From the NCBI RefSeq assembly GCF_003614885.1, contig NZ_QZMS01000011.1:806001-870000 (forward strand): DNA of 64,000 nt, given 5' to 3'. Below, piece after piece: positions 24,957 to 33,735 of this stretch. A program made the position numbers and the translations under genes. The notes under the pieces were generated by a model, which worked only from the letters and a program-made list of their open reading frames with translations, ran no database searches and was not told where the DNA came from. The DNA comes from Photobacterium salinisoli (GTDB taxonomy: Bacteria > Pseudomonadota > Gammaproteobacteria > Enterobacterales > Vibrionaceae). The first letter of the stretch is position 1, and each line of letters starts with the position of its first letter.

Positions 24957-24976
24957 AATGGGGGATATCCCTCAAT
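24957..24976. promoter_or_regulatory. 20-bp lux-box-like dyad upstream of hchA
   Basis: AATGGGGGATATCCCTCAAT matches its reverse complement at 16 of 20 positions, around a perfect GGGATATCCC core. Length and symmetry fit LuxR-type operators, and it lies 62-81 bases upstream of the hchA start. Binding by the LuxR protein encoded in the operon is inference. Confidence 0.5.
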
Positions 24977-25150
24977 ATGGCAGCACGATGCCGCAGTCAA
25001 AGGATCTGATGAAGCAGATAAATAGCTGCGCCTGCGCCGGTATTGATAATGTTGACTATTATGCGGTATCACAGAGTTTATTTTTTACACTTTGTTAACA
25101 TTGCAGCCTGTTTTAGAGTCAGTGCTTGGTGACGGTATCAGGACAATGCA

Positions 25151-25654
25151 ATGAAAACGCTGGAAGAGCAATTGACCCAATATGCGCTTTATCATCGTTC
25201 AAAACGCAATATACGCACGCACTTTGTCGGTATCCCCTTGATTGTCTTTGCCGTGATCTGCCTGTTTGCCAGAGTGGTGTTGTCATTAGGCGGTATCGAG
25301 TTAAATGGTGCCTGTGTTGCTGTGGCATTAAGCCTGCTCTACTACTTGCGCCTCAGTTTGCCGCTGAGCCTGATGATGTCCGTTGTGCTATCCGTGATGA
25401 TCATGGCGGCTTTGCCGATTGCTGCACTGCCCTTATTGGGCTGGCTGGGCTTCAGCCTGAGTGCGTTCTTTCTGGGTTGGGTGATTCAGTTCATCGGCCA
25501 CTATTTTGAAGGCAGGAAACCTGCGTTTGTTGATGATCTTGCCGGCCTGATCATTGGTCCCTTGTTCGTTCTGGCCGAAGTGCTTTTTTTGCTCGGATGG
25601 TTCAGAAAGCTGGAAAAGCACATTGAACAGCATGCCGGACCCATCAAGCCTTGA
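25151..25654 (+). CDS. Mpo1-like (DUF962) membrane protein
   Basis: A 167-residue protein with four predicted membrane segments. It carries the Mpo1/YGL010w signatures: an N-terminal YHRSKRNIRTHFVGIPL and a central IQFIGHYFEGRKPAFVDDL. In yeast Mpo1 these histidines bind Fe2+ in a dioxygenase that alpha-oxidises 2-hydroxy fatty acids. A similar lipid-related role is possible here but unproven. The ATG at 25151 has AGGACA upstream. No operon partners; a GntR gene follows after about 310 bases. Confidence 0.82.
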   Translation: MKTLEEQLTQYALYHRSKRNIRTHFVGIPLIVFAVICLFARVVLSLGGIELNGACVAVALSLLYYLRLSLPLSLMMSVVLSVMIMAALPIAALPLLGWLGFSLSAFFLGWVIQFIGHYFEGRKPAFVDDLAGLIIGPLFVLAEVLFLLGWFRKLEKHIEQHAGPIKP

Positions 25655-25828
25655 CCGATTAAGCCTTAGAAATAGATCCAGGGCAGAAGTGCTTCGTCTG
25701 TTTTACTCCCCGGTTATTTTGCGGCTTGTTTGTGAAAATGCACTATTGTTATCACAACAGGGTGTTTTAGCTCCTCGTTAACCATGCCCATTTCATTTTC
25801 TCTATATACTCTCGTCGATCTCCCTCAC

Positions 25829-25987
25829 ATTGTTGACAATACTAACCATCAGACTTACATGATGTTAACAATTGGCTTGTTTTTTATCTGTTATAGGTCT
25901 ATTTTTGCCGTATTGATTATGTATTGTTGACAATCATCGTTGTTTGGATGGGTGGTGAGAACTGTGAGTATTGATATTGTAGACAAT
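25829..25987. promoter_or_regulatory. Three GntR-type operator palindromes before the prp genes
   Basis: Copies of ATTGT-NN-ACAAT lie at 25829-25840 (NN=TG), 25923-25934 (TG) and 25976-25987 (AG). The third falls inside the first codons of the gntR gene. The two-base-spaced GT/AC palindrome is the form bound by FadR-subfamily GntR proteins. The cluster suggests autoregulation and control of prpBCD by the GntR protein next door. Confidence 0.6.
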
Positions 25988-26683
25988 GTGAAAGATCCCA
26001 CGCTGGCTGTGAGCGGTAAAGCTGACGCTGCAAAAGAGCCGACCAAATCCAACAGTTTGCTGGAAGTGCTGGTAGAGCGCATCGTAACCGGGATTTTTCC
26101 AGCCGGCAGCAAGATATCTGAACCTGAACTGGCCCGCCAGTTTGCCGTCAGCCGCGGCCCACTGCGTGAAGCCATGATGCGGGTTGAAGCCTTGGGTTTG
26201 GTCGAGCGTATTCCCCATGTCGGAGCCCGGGTTGTCGCACTCAGTCCGCAGAAACTGGCAGAAATTTATGCCGTGCGGGAAGCGCTGGAAGGCATGGCGG
26301 CCCGGCAGGCCTGTGAAAACATCACGGATGAAGAAATCGCCGGACTGGAAACCTTATTGCAAACCCATCAGACCCATATTGAGCAGGTCGATGGTGCCTC
26401 CTACTTTCACCAGCACGGTGATTTCGATTTCCACTACCGGATCATCAAAGCCAGTCGAAACAGCAAGTTAATCAGCTTGTTGTGCGATGAGTTGTATCAC
26501 CTGCTGCGTATGTACCGCTATCAGTCACCGCGCTCGCATTCACGTCCGGAACGGGCACTGAACGAGCACACACAGATTCTGGCAGCGATAAAGGAGCGCG
26601 ACGGTGAACTGGCTGAAATGCTTATGCGCCGCCACATCATGCGCAGCAGAACACTGATCGAAAGCCAGTTAAAAAAAGACTGA
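25964..26683 (+). CDS. GntR family (FadR/FCD subgroup) regulator of the methylcitrate genes
   Basis: A 239-residue FadR-type GntR regulator. The N-terminal winged helix reads GSKISEPELARQFAVSRGPLREAMMRVEALGLVERI (cited as one domain at about residues 38-85 in two blocks of the motif). A C-terminal FCD helical domain has metal-binding-type residues in DFDFHYRII and a late His in EHTQIL. The GTG at 25964 is preferred; a TTG at 25940 is also open. It lies 54 bases before prpB and behind three palindromic operators, so it is most likely the propionate-responsive regulator replacing the sigma-54 PrpR of enterics. The ligand, perhaps 2-methylcitrate, is inferred. Confidence 0.83.
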   Translation: MSIDIVDNVKDPTLAVSGKADAAKEPTKSNSLLEVLVERIVTGIFPAGSKISEPELARQFAVSRGPLREAMMRVEALGLVERIPHVGARVVALSPQKLAEIYAVREALEGMAARQACENITDEEIAGLETLLQTHQTHIEQVDGASYFHQHGDFDFHYRIIKASRNSKLISLLCDELYHLLRMYRYQSPRSHSRPERALNEHTQILAAIKERDGELAEMLMRRHIMRSRTLIESQLKKD

Positions 26684-26737
26684 TACGCAGCAGACTGCGT
26701 TTTGCCGGATAATTTTTACAACAACAAGGAGCATGTT

Positions 26738-27607
26738 ATGAAGCCAGGACAGCGTTTCCGTCAGGCTGTTGCAGACAACCACCCGCTGCAGGTGGTGGGT
26801 ACGATCAATCCATACTGCGCCATGATGGCGAAGCAGGTAGGTCATCAGGCGATTTACCTGTCTGGCGGCGGGATCGCAAATGCCTCTTATGGTCTGCCGG
26901 ATCTGGGGATCACTACCCTGAATGATGTGACGGAAGACGTGCGCCGGATCACCGCTGCCTGTGATCTGCCGCTGCTGGTGGATATCGATACCGGTTTTGG
27001 CGGTGCTTTCAACATTGCCCGCACCATTCGTGAGATGGAGCGGGCCGGTGCCGCCGCGGTTCATATGGAAGATCAGGTGGCGCAGAAGCGCTGCGGGCAC
27101 CGCCCCAATAAAGCTATTGTCAGTCAGGCCGAAATGGTCGACCGCATCAAAGCGGCCGTTGATGCCCGTCATGATGACAGCTTTGTCATCATGGCCCGTA
27201 CCGATGCGCTGGCCGTTGAAGGGATGGATGCCGCAATAGAGCGGGCGATTGCCTGTGTTGAAGCCGGAGCCGACATGATTTTTCCGGAAGCCATGAACTC
27301 GCTCGAGCAGTACCGCCAGTTTGTTGAGGCAGTAAAAGTGCCCGTGCTGGCAAACATCACGGAATTCGGTGCCACGCCGCTGTTTTCCTGCGAAGAGCTG
27401 GCCGGACAGGGTGTCGGCATGGTGCTTTATCCGCTGTCAGCTTTTCGTGCCATGAACAAAGCGGCACTGAACGTCTATCAGCACCTGCTGACAGACGGCC
27501 ATCAGCGCAACGTGGTTGATCAGATGCAAACCCGCGAAGAGCTTTATGACTATCTTGGCTACCATGAATATGAACAGAAGCTGGATAAGCTGTTCAGTGG
27601 CCAGTGA
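26738..27607 (+). CDS. prpB: 2-methylisocitrate lyase
   Basis: A 289-residue member of the isocitrate lyase/PEP mutase superfamily. It cleaves 2-methylisocitrate to pyruvate and succinate, the last step of the methylcitrate cycle for propionyl-CoA. The catalytic loop K-R-C-G-H lies at residues 117-121, metal-binding Asp residues in VDIDTGFGG near 81-89, and substrate contacts in [18 protein letters not shown] precedes the ATG at 26738, and the extended frame from 26702 is rejected. It is followed by prpC and prpD with palindromic repeats in the gaps. Confidence 0.95.
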   Translation: MKPGQRFRQAVADNHPLQVVGTINPYCAMMAKQVGHQAIYLSGGGIANASYGLPDLGITTLNDVTEDVRRITAACDLPLLVDIDTGFGGAFNIARTIREMERAGAAAVHMEDQVAQKRCGHRPNKAIVSQAEMVDRIKAAVDARHDDSFVIMARTDALAVEGMDAAIERAIACVEAGADMIFPEAMNSLEQYRQFVEAVKVPVLANITEFGATPLFSCEELAGQGVGMVLYPLSAFRAMNKAALNVYQHLLTDGHQRNVVDQMQTREELYDYLGYHEYEQKLDKLFSGQ

Positions 27608-27624
27608 CAACATGCACAAATATC

Positions 27625-27649
27625 CCCTCCCCCTTGAAAAGGGGGAGGG
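27625..27649. repeat. Palindromic (REP-like) repeat between prpB and prpC
   Basis: The arms CCCTCCCCCTT / AAGGGGGAGGG enclose a 3-base loop and form an 11-bp GC-rich hairpin. The same sequence is found at 18721-18743 and 28933-28958. It lies 18 bases after the prpB stop and lacks a T tract, so it is more likely an mRNA-stabilising or gyrase/IHF-type repeat than a full terminator. Confidence 0.75.
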
Positions 27650-27741
27650 ACAGAAAGAATTAATGCAATAGAAAAAGAGAAGGCGTACGAAGTCAGCGCC
27701 TCAATCCAATAACGTGACGACAGCAACAAAAGGAGCCTGTA

Positions 27742-28929
27742 ATGACTGCGACACAACCAGTGACAGCGGACAAAGAAAACACGGCAAACAAGGACAGTTC
27801 ACACAACAAGCCACTGGGCGGGGCAGGTCTGCGCGGTCAGAGTGCCGGCAGCACCGCACTGTGTACCGTGGGTAAAACCGGTACCGGCCTGACATACCGT
27901 GGCTATGACATCACGGATCTGGCGCACAACGCCCAGTTCGAAGAGGTGGCTTATCTGCTGCTTAAAGGCAAGCTGCCGACCCAGGCTGAGCTGGATCAGT
28001 ATAAAGCCACACTGAAAGCCAAGCGCGGCCTTCCCGATGCATTGAAAACCTTGCTGGAAGCCATTCCGGCACAGGCGCACCCGATGGATGTTATGCGCAC
28101 CGGTTGCTCCATGCTGGGTAATCTGGATCAGGAAACCGATTTCAGCCAGCAGGCAGACAAAACCGACACGTTACTGGCTATGCTGCCTGCGATTATTTGC
28201 TACTGGTACCGCTTCAGCCACGACGGGGTACGCATCGATACCGCCAGTTCCGATCAGGACTGTACCGGTGGTTATTTTCTGGAAATGCTGACCGGCAAGG
28301 CGCCGTCGGAGCTGCACAAGCAGGTGATGCATTGCTCGCTGATCCTCTATGCCGAGCATGAGTTCAATGCCTCGACCTTCACCGCGCGTGTCTGTGCTTC
28401 TACTCTGTCTGATCTGCATTCGTGCATTACGGCGGCGATCGGCAGCCTGCGCGGCCCGCTGCATGGCGGGGCGAATGAAGCGGCGATGGCGATGATCGAA
28501 CACTGGAAAACCCCGGACGAAGCGGAAAGCCACATCCTCAGCATGCTGGCGAATAAAGACAAAATCATGGGCTTTGGTCATGCGATTTATCGCGATTCAG
28601 ATCCGCGTAACGCGCTGATCAAAGAATGGGCGCGTAAGTTGTCGGCCGATGCCGGTGACGCCCATTTATACGCGGTGTCTGAGCGGGTGGAAGCTGTGAT
28701 GAAACGTGAAAAAGGTCTGTTTGCCAATGCGGACTTTTTCCATGCCTCGGCGTATCACTTTATGGGGATTCCCACCAAATTGTTTACGCCGATCTTTGTC
28801 ATGAGCCGTGTTACCGGCTGGGCTGCGCATGTGTATGAGCAGCGTGAGAATAACCGCATCATCCGGCCGAGTGCAGATTATATCGGCCCGGATCATCAGG
28901 ACTGGTTGCCGATAGACCAACGCCGCTGA
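27742..28929 (+). CDS. prpC: 2-methylcitrate synthase
   Basis: A 395-residue citrate-synthase-fold enzyme that condenses propionyl-CoA with oxaloacetate. PrpC-type features include the N-terminal GLRGQSAGSTALCTVGKTG, LTYRGYDI, the active-site His in GPLHGGANE and the GFGHAIYRDSDPR loop with the second catalytic His, and a late catalytic Asp. An N-terminal tail of about 25 residues is longer and more hydrophilic than usual. AAGGAG lies upstream of the ATG. It stands between prpB and prpD. Confidence 0.95.
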   Translation: MTATQPVTADKENTANKDSSHNKPLGGAGLRGQSAGSTALCTVGKTGTGLTYRGYDITDLAHNAQFEEVAYLLLKGKLPTQAELDQYKATLKAKRGLPDALKTLLEAIPAQAHPMDVMRTGCSMLGNLDQETDFSQQADKTDTLLAMLPAIICYWYRFSHDGVRIDTASSDQDCTGGYFLEMLTGKAPSELHKQVMHCSLILYAEHEFNASTFTARVCASTLSDLHSCITAAIGSLRGPLHGGANEAAMAMIEHWKTPDEAESHILSMLANKDKIMGFGHAIYRDSDPRNALIKEWARKLSADAGDAHLYAVSERVEAVMKREKGLFANADFFHASAYHFMGIPTKLFTPIFVMSRVTGWAAHVYEQRENNRIIRPSADYIGPDHQDWLPIDQRR

Positions 28930-28932
28930 TAC

Positions 28933-29007
28933 TCCCTCCCCCTGAAAAGGGGGAGGGATCCACAAAGCTTGCTGTCACGACTGATATTCCCTTTCCTTTG
29001 AAAGGGG
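28933..29007. repeat. Palindromic repeats between prpC and prpD
   Basis: A strong hairpin (28933-28958, arms TCCCTCCCCCT / AGGGGGAGGGA, loop GAAA) is followed by a degenerate copy near 28987-29007 (CCCTTTCCTTTGAAAGGGG). Both belong to the family seen at 18.6-18.7 kb and 27.6 kb. Their place in an operon gap suggests a role in mRNA processing or differential decay. Confidence 0.7.
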
Positions 29008-29046
29008 ATAGAAACAATAACGACTCAGAAGTAAAAGGAAAGATGA

Positions 29047-30498
29047 ATGAGCCTCAACGTTGAACTGAATGAACGCCCGCAGCCGGATGAACTGCTGGTA
29101 AAAATCGCCGATTATGTCGCCAATACCGAAATTACCTCAGCCGAGGCCTATAACACCGCCCGTAACTGCCTGATGGATACCCTGGGCTGTGGCCTGCTGG
29201 CGCTCCGCTTCCCTGAATGCACCAAACACCTGGGCCCGACTGTACCGGGTACGACTGTACGGAACGGCGCTCGTGTACCGGGAACCTCCCACGAACTGGA
29301 CCCTATCACCGCTGCGTTTAACATTGGCTGCATCATTCGCTGGCTGGATTTTAATGACACCTGGCTGGCCGCAGAATGGGGCCATCCGTCTGATAATCTG
29401 GGCGGTATTCTGGCCACGGCCGATTACCTGAGCCGCGTTGCTGTCTCGGAAGGCAAGGCGCCGCTGACCATGCGCGACGTGCTGACGGCCATGATCAAAG
29501 CCCATGAAATTCAGGGCGTGCTGGCGCTGGAAAACAGTTATAACCGCGTGGGTCTGGATCATGTACTGCTGGTGCGTGTGGCATCGACGGCTGTGGTGAC
29601 CAAGATGCTGGGCGGTAACCGCGATCAGATCATTGATGCTGTGTCTCAGGCCTGGGTTGATGGCTGTGCGCTGCGCACCTATCGTCACGCACCGAATGCC
29701 GGATCCCGTAAGTCGTGGGCAGCGGGCGATGCCACCTCCCGTGCCGTACGTCTGGCGATGATCACTATGAAAGGCGAAATGGGGCTGCCGTCTGTGCTGA
29801 CCGCTCCTAAATGGGGCTACTACGATGTGCTGTTCAACGGCCAGCCGTTCAGGCTGAATCAGGATTTTGGCAGCTACGTGATGGAAAATGTGCTGTTCAA
29901 GATTTCTTTCCCGGCAGAGTTCCACGCCCAGACAGCGGTAGAGTGCGCAGTGACACTGCATGATCAGGTGAAGGAGCGTCTTGATGACATCGAACGTATC
30001 GAAGTAACCACGCACGAATCAGCCATTCGTATTATTTCCAAATCCGGCGATCTGGCCAACCCTGCCGACCGCGATCACTGCCTGCAGTACATGATTGCTG
30101 TGCCTCTGATCTACGGTGATCTGATTGCAGAACACTATGAAGATGACTTCCACCGTGGCGACAGCCGCATCGATGTGCTGCGCAGCAAAATGGAAATTAT
30201 TGAAGACAAGCGTTACAGCGCCGAATATCTGGAGTCAGACAAGCGCTCGATTGCCAATGCTATTCAGATTTTCTTCAACGATGGCACCAGCACGGACAAG
30301 GTCTCGGTTGAATACCCGATTGGTCACCGCCGTCGCCGTGAAGAAGGTATTCCTGTGCTGGAGCGTAAGTTCAGACGCAACCTGCTGACTCGCTTCCCGC
30401 AGGGCATGAGCGACAAGATTGTGGACCTGTGCAGTGATCAGGCCATGCTGGAAGCTACGCCTGTGAATGAATTCATGGCGCTGTTTGCCATTAACTGA
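29047..30498 (+). CDS. prpD: 2-methylcitrate dehydratase
   Basis: A 483-residue MmgE/PrpD-family protein that dehydrates 2-methylcitrate to 2-methyl-cis-aconitate without an iron-sulfur cluster. Family blocks include [35 protein letters not shown] and the RKSWAAGDA...AKRAV-like stretch near residues 218-235. The ATG at 29047 is chosen over one at 29043, which hits a stop after six codons; AAGGAAAG lies upstream. Many Vibrionaceae use the alternative acnD-prpF pair; here prpD serves instead. The operon ends at a strong terminator, and no prpE is adjacent. Confidence 0.94.
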   Translation: MSLNVELNERPQPDELLVKIADYVANTEITSAEAYNTARNCLMDTLGCGLLALRFPECTKHLGPTVPGTTVRNGARVPGTSHELDPITAAFNIGCIIRWLDFNDTWLAAEWGHPSDNLGGILATADYLSRVAVSEGKAPLTMRDVLTAMIKAHEIQGVLALENSYNRVGLDHVLLVRVASTAVVTKMLGGNRDQIIDAVSQAWVDGCALRTYRHAPNAGSRKSWAAGDATSRAVRLAMITMKGEMGLPSVLTAPKWGYYDVLFNGQPFRLNQDFGSYVMENVLFKISFPAEFHAQTAVECAVTLHDQVKERLDDIERIEVTTHESAIRIISKSGDLANPADRDHCLQYMIAVPLIYGDLIAEHYEDDFHRGDSRIDVLRSKMEIIEDKRYSAEYLESDKRSIANAIQIFFNDGTSTDKVSVEYPIGHRRRREEGIPVLERKFRRNLLTRFPQGMSDKIVDLCSDQAMLEATPVNEFMALFAIN

Positions 30499-30530
30499 TC
30501 ACAACGGGACATTGCCCATCTGCAACAGAG

Positions 30531-30557
30531 ACCGGCGTATTGAGCGCCGGTTTTTTT
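30531..30557 (+). terminator. Terminator of the prp operon
   Basis: The stem ACCGGCG / CGCCGGT with a 7-base loop is followed by T7, 33 bases after the prpD stop. Confidence 0.92.
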
Positions 30558-30599
30558 GTCTGTTTTTTAATCGCACTGATCACAGGACAAGGTTGCGCA

Positions 30600-30836
30600 T
30601 TAGTGAAGGACGGGCTGGGAAATGGCTTTTTTCAATTGTTCAAGTACATACTCAGCAGATACCAGGATCACAAAGGTCACTGTGGGTAACCGAAACGTGC
30701 TGTCTGTCACCGGCATTGCCGGAAAAACCTGACTCATCGGCCAGCGTGGCGGAGCCAATGTCTGATGGTTGGTATTACTGGGTCTCGGGCTGCACTCTGT
30801 GAGTTCCAGATGCAGTCTGGGTAGTTGCGTCAGCAT
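30600..30836 (-). CDS. Small hypothetical protein (uncertain)
   Basis: A 78-codon ORF with GAGGTG six bases before its ATG at 30836. The product begins MLTQLPRLHLELTE and is rich in Pro and Thr with a short hydrophobic patch (TFVILVSAEYVLEQL). I recognise no domain. It lies alone in the 600-base gap between prpD and menD, so it may be a real small gene or chance. The rest of the gap (30843-31090) shows no gene. Confidence 0.35.
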   Translation of the reverse strand: MLTQLPRLHLELTECSPRPSNTNHQTLAPPRWPMSQVFPAMPVTDSTFRLPTVTFVILVSAEYVLEQLKKAISQPVLH

Positions 30837-31090
30837 GCTCACCTCAATCTACAGGCAGGAGTCTTCCTGTTATCCCTCAAAAAAATAAACGCACTGAAAG
30901 TAAGGCTAATGGCTCTCTTGCTATTGATATAAGGACGAAAAAGCGAACTTCAAGTCTCTGTACTCAGGTTATTTGTTTATCACGATAAGAAACGAAAACA
31001 ATATTGATCTGGTGCATCTCAGGTTTATGGCCCCGGCAGTAAAATGCGGGCAAGTTCGGCTGATTTCCTATTCTGCTCGGTGAGGTCAAG

Positions 31091-31168
31091 GTGTCGTATT
31101 TTTGTCAGACGGTCAGTGCGCTTATTGAACGTGTTAACGCCGCAACGCTAGTGTATGAGGTGGCCTGA
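31091..31168 (+). pseudogene. menF: Remnant of menF (or short leader ORF) coupled to menD
   Basis: A 25-codon ORF starts at GTG 31091 behind GAGGTCAAG. Its start (VSYFCQTVSALIERVNAAT) resembles the N-terminus of Vibrio-type isochorismate synthase MenF. Its last residues (LVYEVA) run to a TGA that overlaps the menD ATG (TGATG), just where a full menF would end. The simplest reading is an in-frame or near-in-frame internal deletion of menF that kept its start, its end and the coupling to menD. A dedicated leader peptide is the alternative. Confidence 0.5.
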
Positions 31169-32934
31169 TGACTGCCGAACAGGCTCACCTGAACCGGATC
31201 TGGGCACAAACCCTGCTCGAAGAATTGTCACGCCTGGGTGTGACTGAGGTCTGCCTTGCCCCCGGTTCACGCTCGACACCACTGGCACTGGAAGTCGACG
31301 CGCATCCGACACTGAATCTGCATACCCATTTTGATGAACGCGGACTGGGCTTTCTTGCGCTCGGTATGGCCAAAGCCAGCGGCCAGCCTGTGGCGGTTAT
31401 CGTGACATCCGGCACGGCTGTGGCCAATCTTTTACCGGCTGTGGTTGAAGCGGGCCTGACCGGCGAACAACTGGTGCTACTCACCGCCGACCGACCTGCG
31501 GACTTGATCGGCTGCGGCGCCAATCAGGCGATCTGTCAGCCGGGAATCTTCTCTTCTCACGTGACGGCCCGCTTGGATCTGCCCAGCCCTTCTGTGTCTG
31601 TCTCGTTAAGCTGGCTGCTGACAGCAGTGGATGATCTGCTGCTTAGCCAGCGCCAGCAGGGTGGCCCGGTGCACATTAACTGCCCGTTTCCAGAACCTTT
31701 GTATTCGCCAGACCCGCCGGACGAATCGCGCTATTACACAGGTTTGCTTGCTGACTGGCGAAGTGCTGCACAGCCTTATACCTGTGTGTCTGTGCAACCT
31801 GCACAGATCTCTGTGCCTGATGAAATTCAGATACTGCGCAGCAAAAAGACAGTCATTATCGCCGGCGACATGCCGGCGAATGACGCTAAGGCGGTGGCTG
31901 CACTGGCGGCAGCACTGGAATGTCCGCTGCTGTGCGATCCACAATCCGGGATCGGCAGTGACTGGGCGCATTACGATCTCTGGCTGCAGGTTGACGCGCT
32001 GGCCGCGCCCTTGAATGACTGCGATCTGATCATCCAGTTTGGCTCGCGCCTGATTTCCAAACGCCTGACCCAGTGGATAGCGCGGCAGGTCAGTGAAAGA
32101 CAGAGCGATTACTGGTATGTGTCGGCCGACAGGGCGCGTCACAATCCGGACCACCTGCCGCAACGCCATTTTGTCGCGGGGATTGCCGACTGGGCAGACA
32201 AGGCCATGGCTGTGTTAGCAAATACCGCCACGGGAGATGATTGGTCAGGGCAGACACCTCAGCTTCAGTCTTTGCAGCCATGGCGACATGAGCAGCAGGC
32301 ACTCCGGCAGACGCTGCAGCAGATCCATGCCAGGGTCGGCCGCTATTTAGCGGCCTGTGGCGCAATGTCGGAGCTGGCACTGGCGATGGATCTGAGCCAC
32401 AGGGGGCAGCAGGCGGCGCTCTTTCTGGGTAACAGCCTGATTGCCAGGCTGGTTGATATGTTTAGCGTGTTTGACGGGCGTACTGTTTACACTAACCGGG
32501 GCGCTTCGGGAATTGATGGGCTGGTCGCCACTGCAGCAGGAGTGCAGCGTGCCAGCGGGCAGCCTTTGATGCTGTTACTGGGGGATACCTCGCTGCTGCA
32601 TGATCTGAATTCGCTGGCGTTACTGACCCACGGCAAAACACCTGTGGTCATTGTGGTCACGAACAACGACGGCGGGGCCATTTTTGACCTGTTGCCTGTA
32701 CCGCCGGACAGTAAACAGCATCTGTACCAGATGCCGCATGGCTTCCAGTTTGAAGATGCTGCCCGTCAGTTTGGACTGGCGTATTGCAAAACCGGGACAC
32801 TGTCTGCGTATCAATCGGTTGTGAGCGATCATTTGATTGCCGGGACTGGCGCGCTACTGGTGGAGATCCAGACGCCGCCGGGAGAAGCCGGTGAGCAGCT
32901 CGGTCAGTTCATCAGAGATTTACATGCTCTCTAG
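31168..32934 (+). CDS. menD: SEPHCHC synthase (2-succinyl-5-enolpyruvyl-6-hydroxy-3-cyclohexene-1-carboxylate synthase)
   Basis: A 588-residue thiamine diphosphate enzyme that adds a decarboxylated 2-oxoglutarate unit to isochorismate in menaquinone synthesis. Visible are the N-terminal CLAPGSRSTPLALE, the cofactor-activating Glu in HFDERGLGF (near residue 57), TSGTAVANLLPAVVEA, and the diphosphate/Mg motif LLLGDTSLLHDLNSL...NNDGGAIFDLLP. It leads the men cluster, and its 3' end overlaps menH by 11 bp. Its substrate isochorismate needs an isochorismate synthase that is not intact in this window. Confidence 0.95.
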   Translation: MTAEQAHLNRIWAQTLLEELSRLGVTEVCLAPGSRSTPLALEVDAHPTLNLHTHFDERGLGFLALGMAKASGQPVAVIVTSGTAVANLLPAVVEAGLTGEQLVLLTADRPADLIGCGANQAICQPGIFSSHVTARLDLPSPSVSVSLSWLLTAVDDLLLSQRQQGGPVHINCPFPEPLYSPDPPDESRYYTGLLADWRSAAQPYTCVSVQPAQISVPDEIQILRSKKTVIIAGDMPANDAKAVAALAAALECPLLCDPQSGIGSDWAHYDLWLQVDALAAPLNDCDLIIQFGSRLISKRLTQWIARQVSERQSDYWYVSADRARHNPDHLPQRHFVAGIADWADKAMAVLANTATGDDWSGQTPQLQSLQPWRHEQQALRQTLQQIHARVGRYLAACGAMSELALAMDLSHRGQQAALFLGNSLIARLVDMFSVFDGRTVYTNRGASGIDGLVATAAGVQRASGQPLMLLLGDTSLLHDLNSLALLTHGKTPVVIVVTNNDGGAIFDLLPVPPDSKQHLYQMPHGFQFEDAARQFGLAYCKTGTLSAYQSVVSDHLIAGTGALLVEIQTPPGEAGEQLGQFIRDLHAL

Positions 32935-33717
32935 CCGATATCTTACCCGTAGTGATCAGCCTGAACAGCCGGTGATGGTGTTTCTCCATGGCCTGCTGGG
33001 CAGCGGAGCAGACTGGCTTGACTGCGCTCAGTGGCTGCAAGCCTATCCCTGCATCGGGCTGGATTTGCCCGCCATGGCGGCAGCCGCGCTGTTGACTGCC
33101 ACTCTCTGGATCAGGCGGCAGAAGAGGTCCGCGATACCCTGATCAAGCATCAGCTCGCTGCCCGTCCCCTGGTGTTGGCGGGTTACTCACTGGGCGCGCG
33201 TATCGCCATGCACGGCGTGGCCAGCGGCCTGTTTGCGCCGCTGAATATCCGGCTGCTGGCGGTGGAAGGCGGTCACTTTGGCCTGACTTCCAAACAGGAC
33301 CAAGTCTTGCGCTGGCGACAGGACTGTCGCTGGGCCCGCCGGTTTCGCCGTGAGCCTGTGGATGTGGTACTGACAGACTGGTATCAGCAACCTGTCTTTT
33401 CTTCGCTGAATCATGCGCAAAAACAAAGTTTGATTGATTACCGCAGTGATAACCTCGGGGCAAGTGTTGCCGGCATGCTGCTCGCGACATCACTGGCCCG
33501 GCAAGCTTACCTGGCGGATGCGATCAAGTCGCAGAAGGTGCCAGTGCATTACTTTTACGGCGAGCACGACAGCAAATTTTTGCGAATGGCGAATGACAAC
33601 CGGGTGCCGGCAACCTGTATCGCCAATGCCGGGCACAACGCCCACAAAGAGCAACCGCGGGCGTTTGCGATGGCGCTCAGGCGTCAACTGAACCAACACC
33701 TTGAAATGACACAGTGA
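32924..33717 (+). pseudogene. menH: menH with a one-base frameshift (SHCHC synthase)
   Basis: An alpha/beta-hydrolase gene of about 264 codons split in two frames. The first frame starts at ATG 32924 (MLSSRYLTRS..., VMVFLHGLLGSGADW) and reads GLDLP before losing the family sequence. The +1-shifted frame resumes GHGGSRAVDCHSLDQAAEEV and continues through the nucleophile elbow AGYSLGARIA and the catalytic His in NAGHNAHKEQ to 33717. The expected LDLPGHGGS block is restored by adding one G at about 33071-33073. It is either a genuine recent inactivation or a sequencing error; neighbours are intact. Confidence 0.85.
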
Positions 33718-33735
33718 TCTGAGAGTGAGAATGAT

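Noticed and set aside
29137-30015. A 292-codon minus-strand frame inside prpD
   Set aside because: It is a shadow of the high-GC prpD coding frame; the product is rich in His, Arg and Gln with no recognisable domain.
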